Positions 63,301 through 64,000 of a stretch of 64,000 nucleotides of DNA are shown here, one piece after another (position 1 is the first letter of the stretch; each line of letters opens with the position of its first letter). The position numbers were made by a program, and so were the translations under genes. This stretch comes from Udeniomyces pyricola. Taxonomy: Eukaryota > Basidiomycota > Tremellomycetes > Cystofilobasidiales > Mrakiaceae. Location of the stretch: assembly GCA_039545295.1 (NCBI GenBank), contig BCIK01000027.1:87781-151780 (forward strand). Reading direction: 5' to 3'. The notes beneath the pieces were generated by a model. The model was given only the letters and a program-made list of their open reading frames with translations, did no database searches and had not been told where the DNA came from.

Positions 63301-64000
63301 CGGATCGCGATGGAGATGTTGCTGTGTCAATGAGCGAGGTTAGTCGCTCAACTCTACTATATTCACCTCGTGAGCAGCCGCTGGGTCGATGTTCGCTGAT
63401 GCTGATTCTGGTTGGTCATACGTCAAACTCCCGATTGATGTCTTGTGTAGCCGAGAAGCCGTGAGAATATTGCCGACATCATCAGAGGGACCGGCCCGCC
63501 ATCAACGCCGTCCGTCTCGAATAGGATGGATCGCTCCTCAATGTCGGGCGTCTGGTCGGGTGTGGCCCCATCTCAACGACGCAAAGAGGTTCTCATCGAC
63601 CCGAGCTTCATCGCCCAGCAATACTTTACGTATCCCGAACCGTCCAACTTCCTCCCTCGCCTCGTCATCAATCCGGCCAACATTCGGTCCATCAACAACC
63701 TCGACGAGAACTACTCGGTCATTGACAAGCATGACGTGGGTGTTCTCTATGTCGGCCCTGGCCAGACGACAGCCTCTGAGATCTTTGGCAACGTCGACGG
63801 CTCGCAAAACTACACACGCTTCATCCATGGCCTCGGTCGAGTCGTCAAGCTCAACGGACAAAAAGATATTCCTTTCCTCTACAAGGATGGTATCTTTGGC
63901 GAGTACTCGTACGCTTGGTGGGACGATATCCAGGTGATTTGCTTCCATGTGGCGACATTGATGCCCAACTTGCCCGATTACCCGGCCTTTGACAACAAGA
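57364..64000 (+). CDS. TSC2: Tuberin (TSC2), Rheb GTPase-activating protein, 3' partial
   Basis: About 1,919 residues are visible, from exons 57364-57442, 57647-58590, 58770-59671, 59801-60193, 60319-61041, 61172-63338 and 63451 to the window end, all in phase. The long N-terminal alpha-solenoid has typical tuberin blocks: DDFIPVLLKILCTLLITTSP, LVWALLEDCSAEIGRWEG, FHAAWIDNLNRLVRAFYNP and ARKATAYLVFTHVYTRVKF. The Rap-GAP domain starts near residue 1832 (DVGVLYVGPGQTTASEIFGN) and continues NYTRFIHGLGRVVKLNG, YSYAWWDDIQVICFHVATLM. The catalytic Asn thumb lies beyond the window. Family role: with TSC1 it turns off Rheb and so restrains TORC1. Ser/Pro-rich insertions (59100-59380, 61190-61430) and a charged insertion (61860-61990) interrupt the solenoid. 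Confidence 0.94.

Overview
The window is nuclear DNA of a fungus, most likely a basidiomycete. I lean towards Pucciniomycotina (a Microbotryomycetes-type yeast), but that placement is inference. Nearly every gene is split into many short exons by 80-250 nt introns. Donors are mostly GTGCGT, GTACGT or GTGAGT, and 3' splice sites include several AAG. The gene content is eukaryotic (DASH and monopolin kinetochore subunits, V-ATPase, Rho, tuberin). There is no operon, phage, CRISPR or transposon signal, and I found no tRNA or rRNA. For most genes I joined exons by hand so that frame, splice sites and family conservation agree; in the fully resolved models the exon lengths sum exactly to a multiple of three.

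Layout: 27-1271 (+) 3' part of the tRNA dihydrouridine synthase Dus4; 1833-3388 (+) mitochondrial IF3; 3732-5653 (-) otubain deubiquitinase; 6368-14385 (+) a 2,431-residue acidic disordered protein with internal repeats; 14752-17629 (+) monopolin Csm1/Pcs1, convergent with 18374-21926 (-) DASH subunit Ask1; 22459-24988 (-) a Myb/SANT-like protein; 25623-28159 (-) NADP-glutamate dehydrogenase in eleven exons; 29055-31232 (-) a mitochondrially targeted protein of unknown function; 31995-32728 (-) BolA2/Fra2, divergent from 32952-35457 (+) an apparent RRM plus F-box protein; 36316-37523 (+) the Ran factor Mog1; 38788-40839 (-) the cargo receptor Surf4/Erv29; 42523-42927 (-) a possible KEOPS subunit Gon7, divergent from 43229-45253 (+) a cysteine-rich type I membrane protein; 45788-49099 (+) an unrecognised 666-residue protein; 49618-51594 (-) V-ATPase subunit d (Vma6); 52656-55077 (-) Rho2 GTPase with microexons; 57364-64000 (+) tuberin/TSC2, running off the end.

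Most of these are unrelated housekeeping genes. Three loose functional links can be seen: two kinetochore genes lie tail to tail (Pcs1, Ask1); Rho2 and TSC2 are both small-GTPase signalling genes and are neighbours; Dus4 and the Gon7 candidate both serve tRNA modification. No new multi-gene system is evident. The most unusual signals are gene-architectural: 7-, 9- and 16-nt exons in Rho2, a 21-nt in-frame GT-AG insertion in Dus4 that the family alignment argues against, a perfectly phased RRM-to-F-box gene, repeated use of AAG acceptors, and a giant acidic protein with three degenerate internal repeats.
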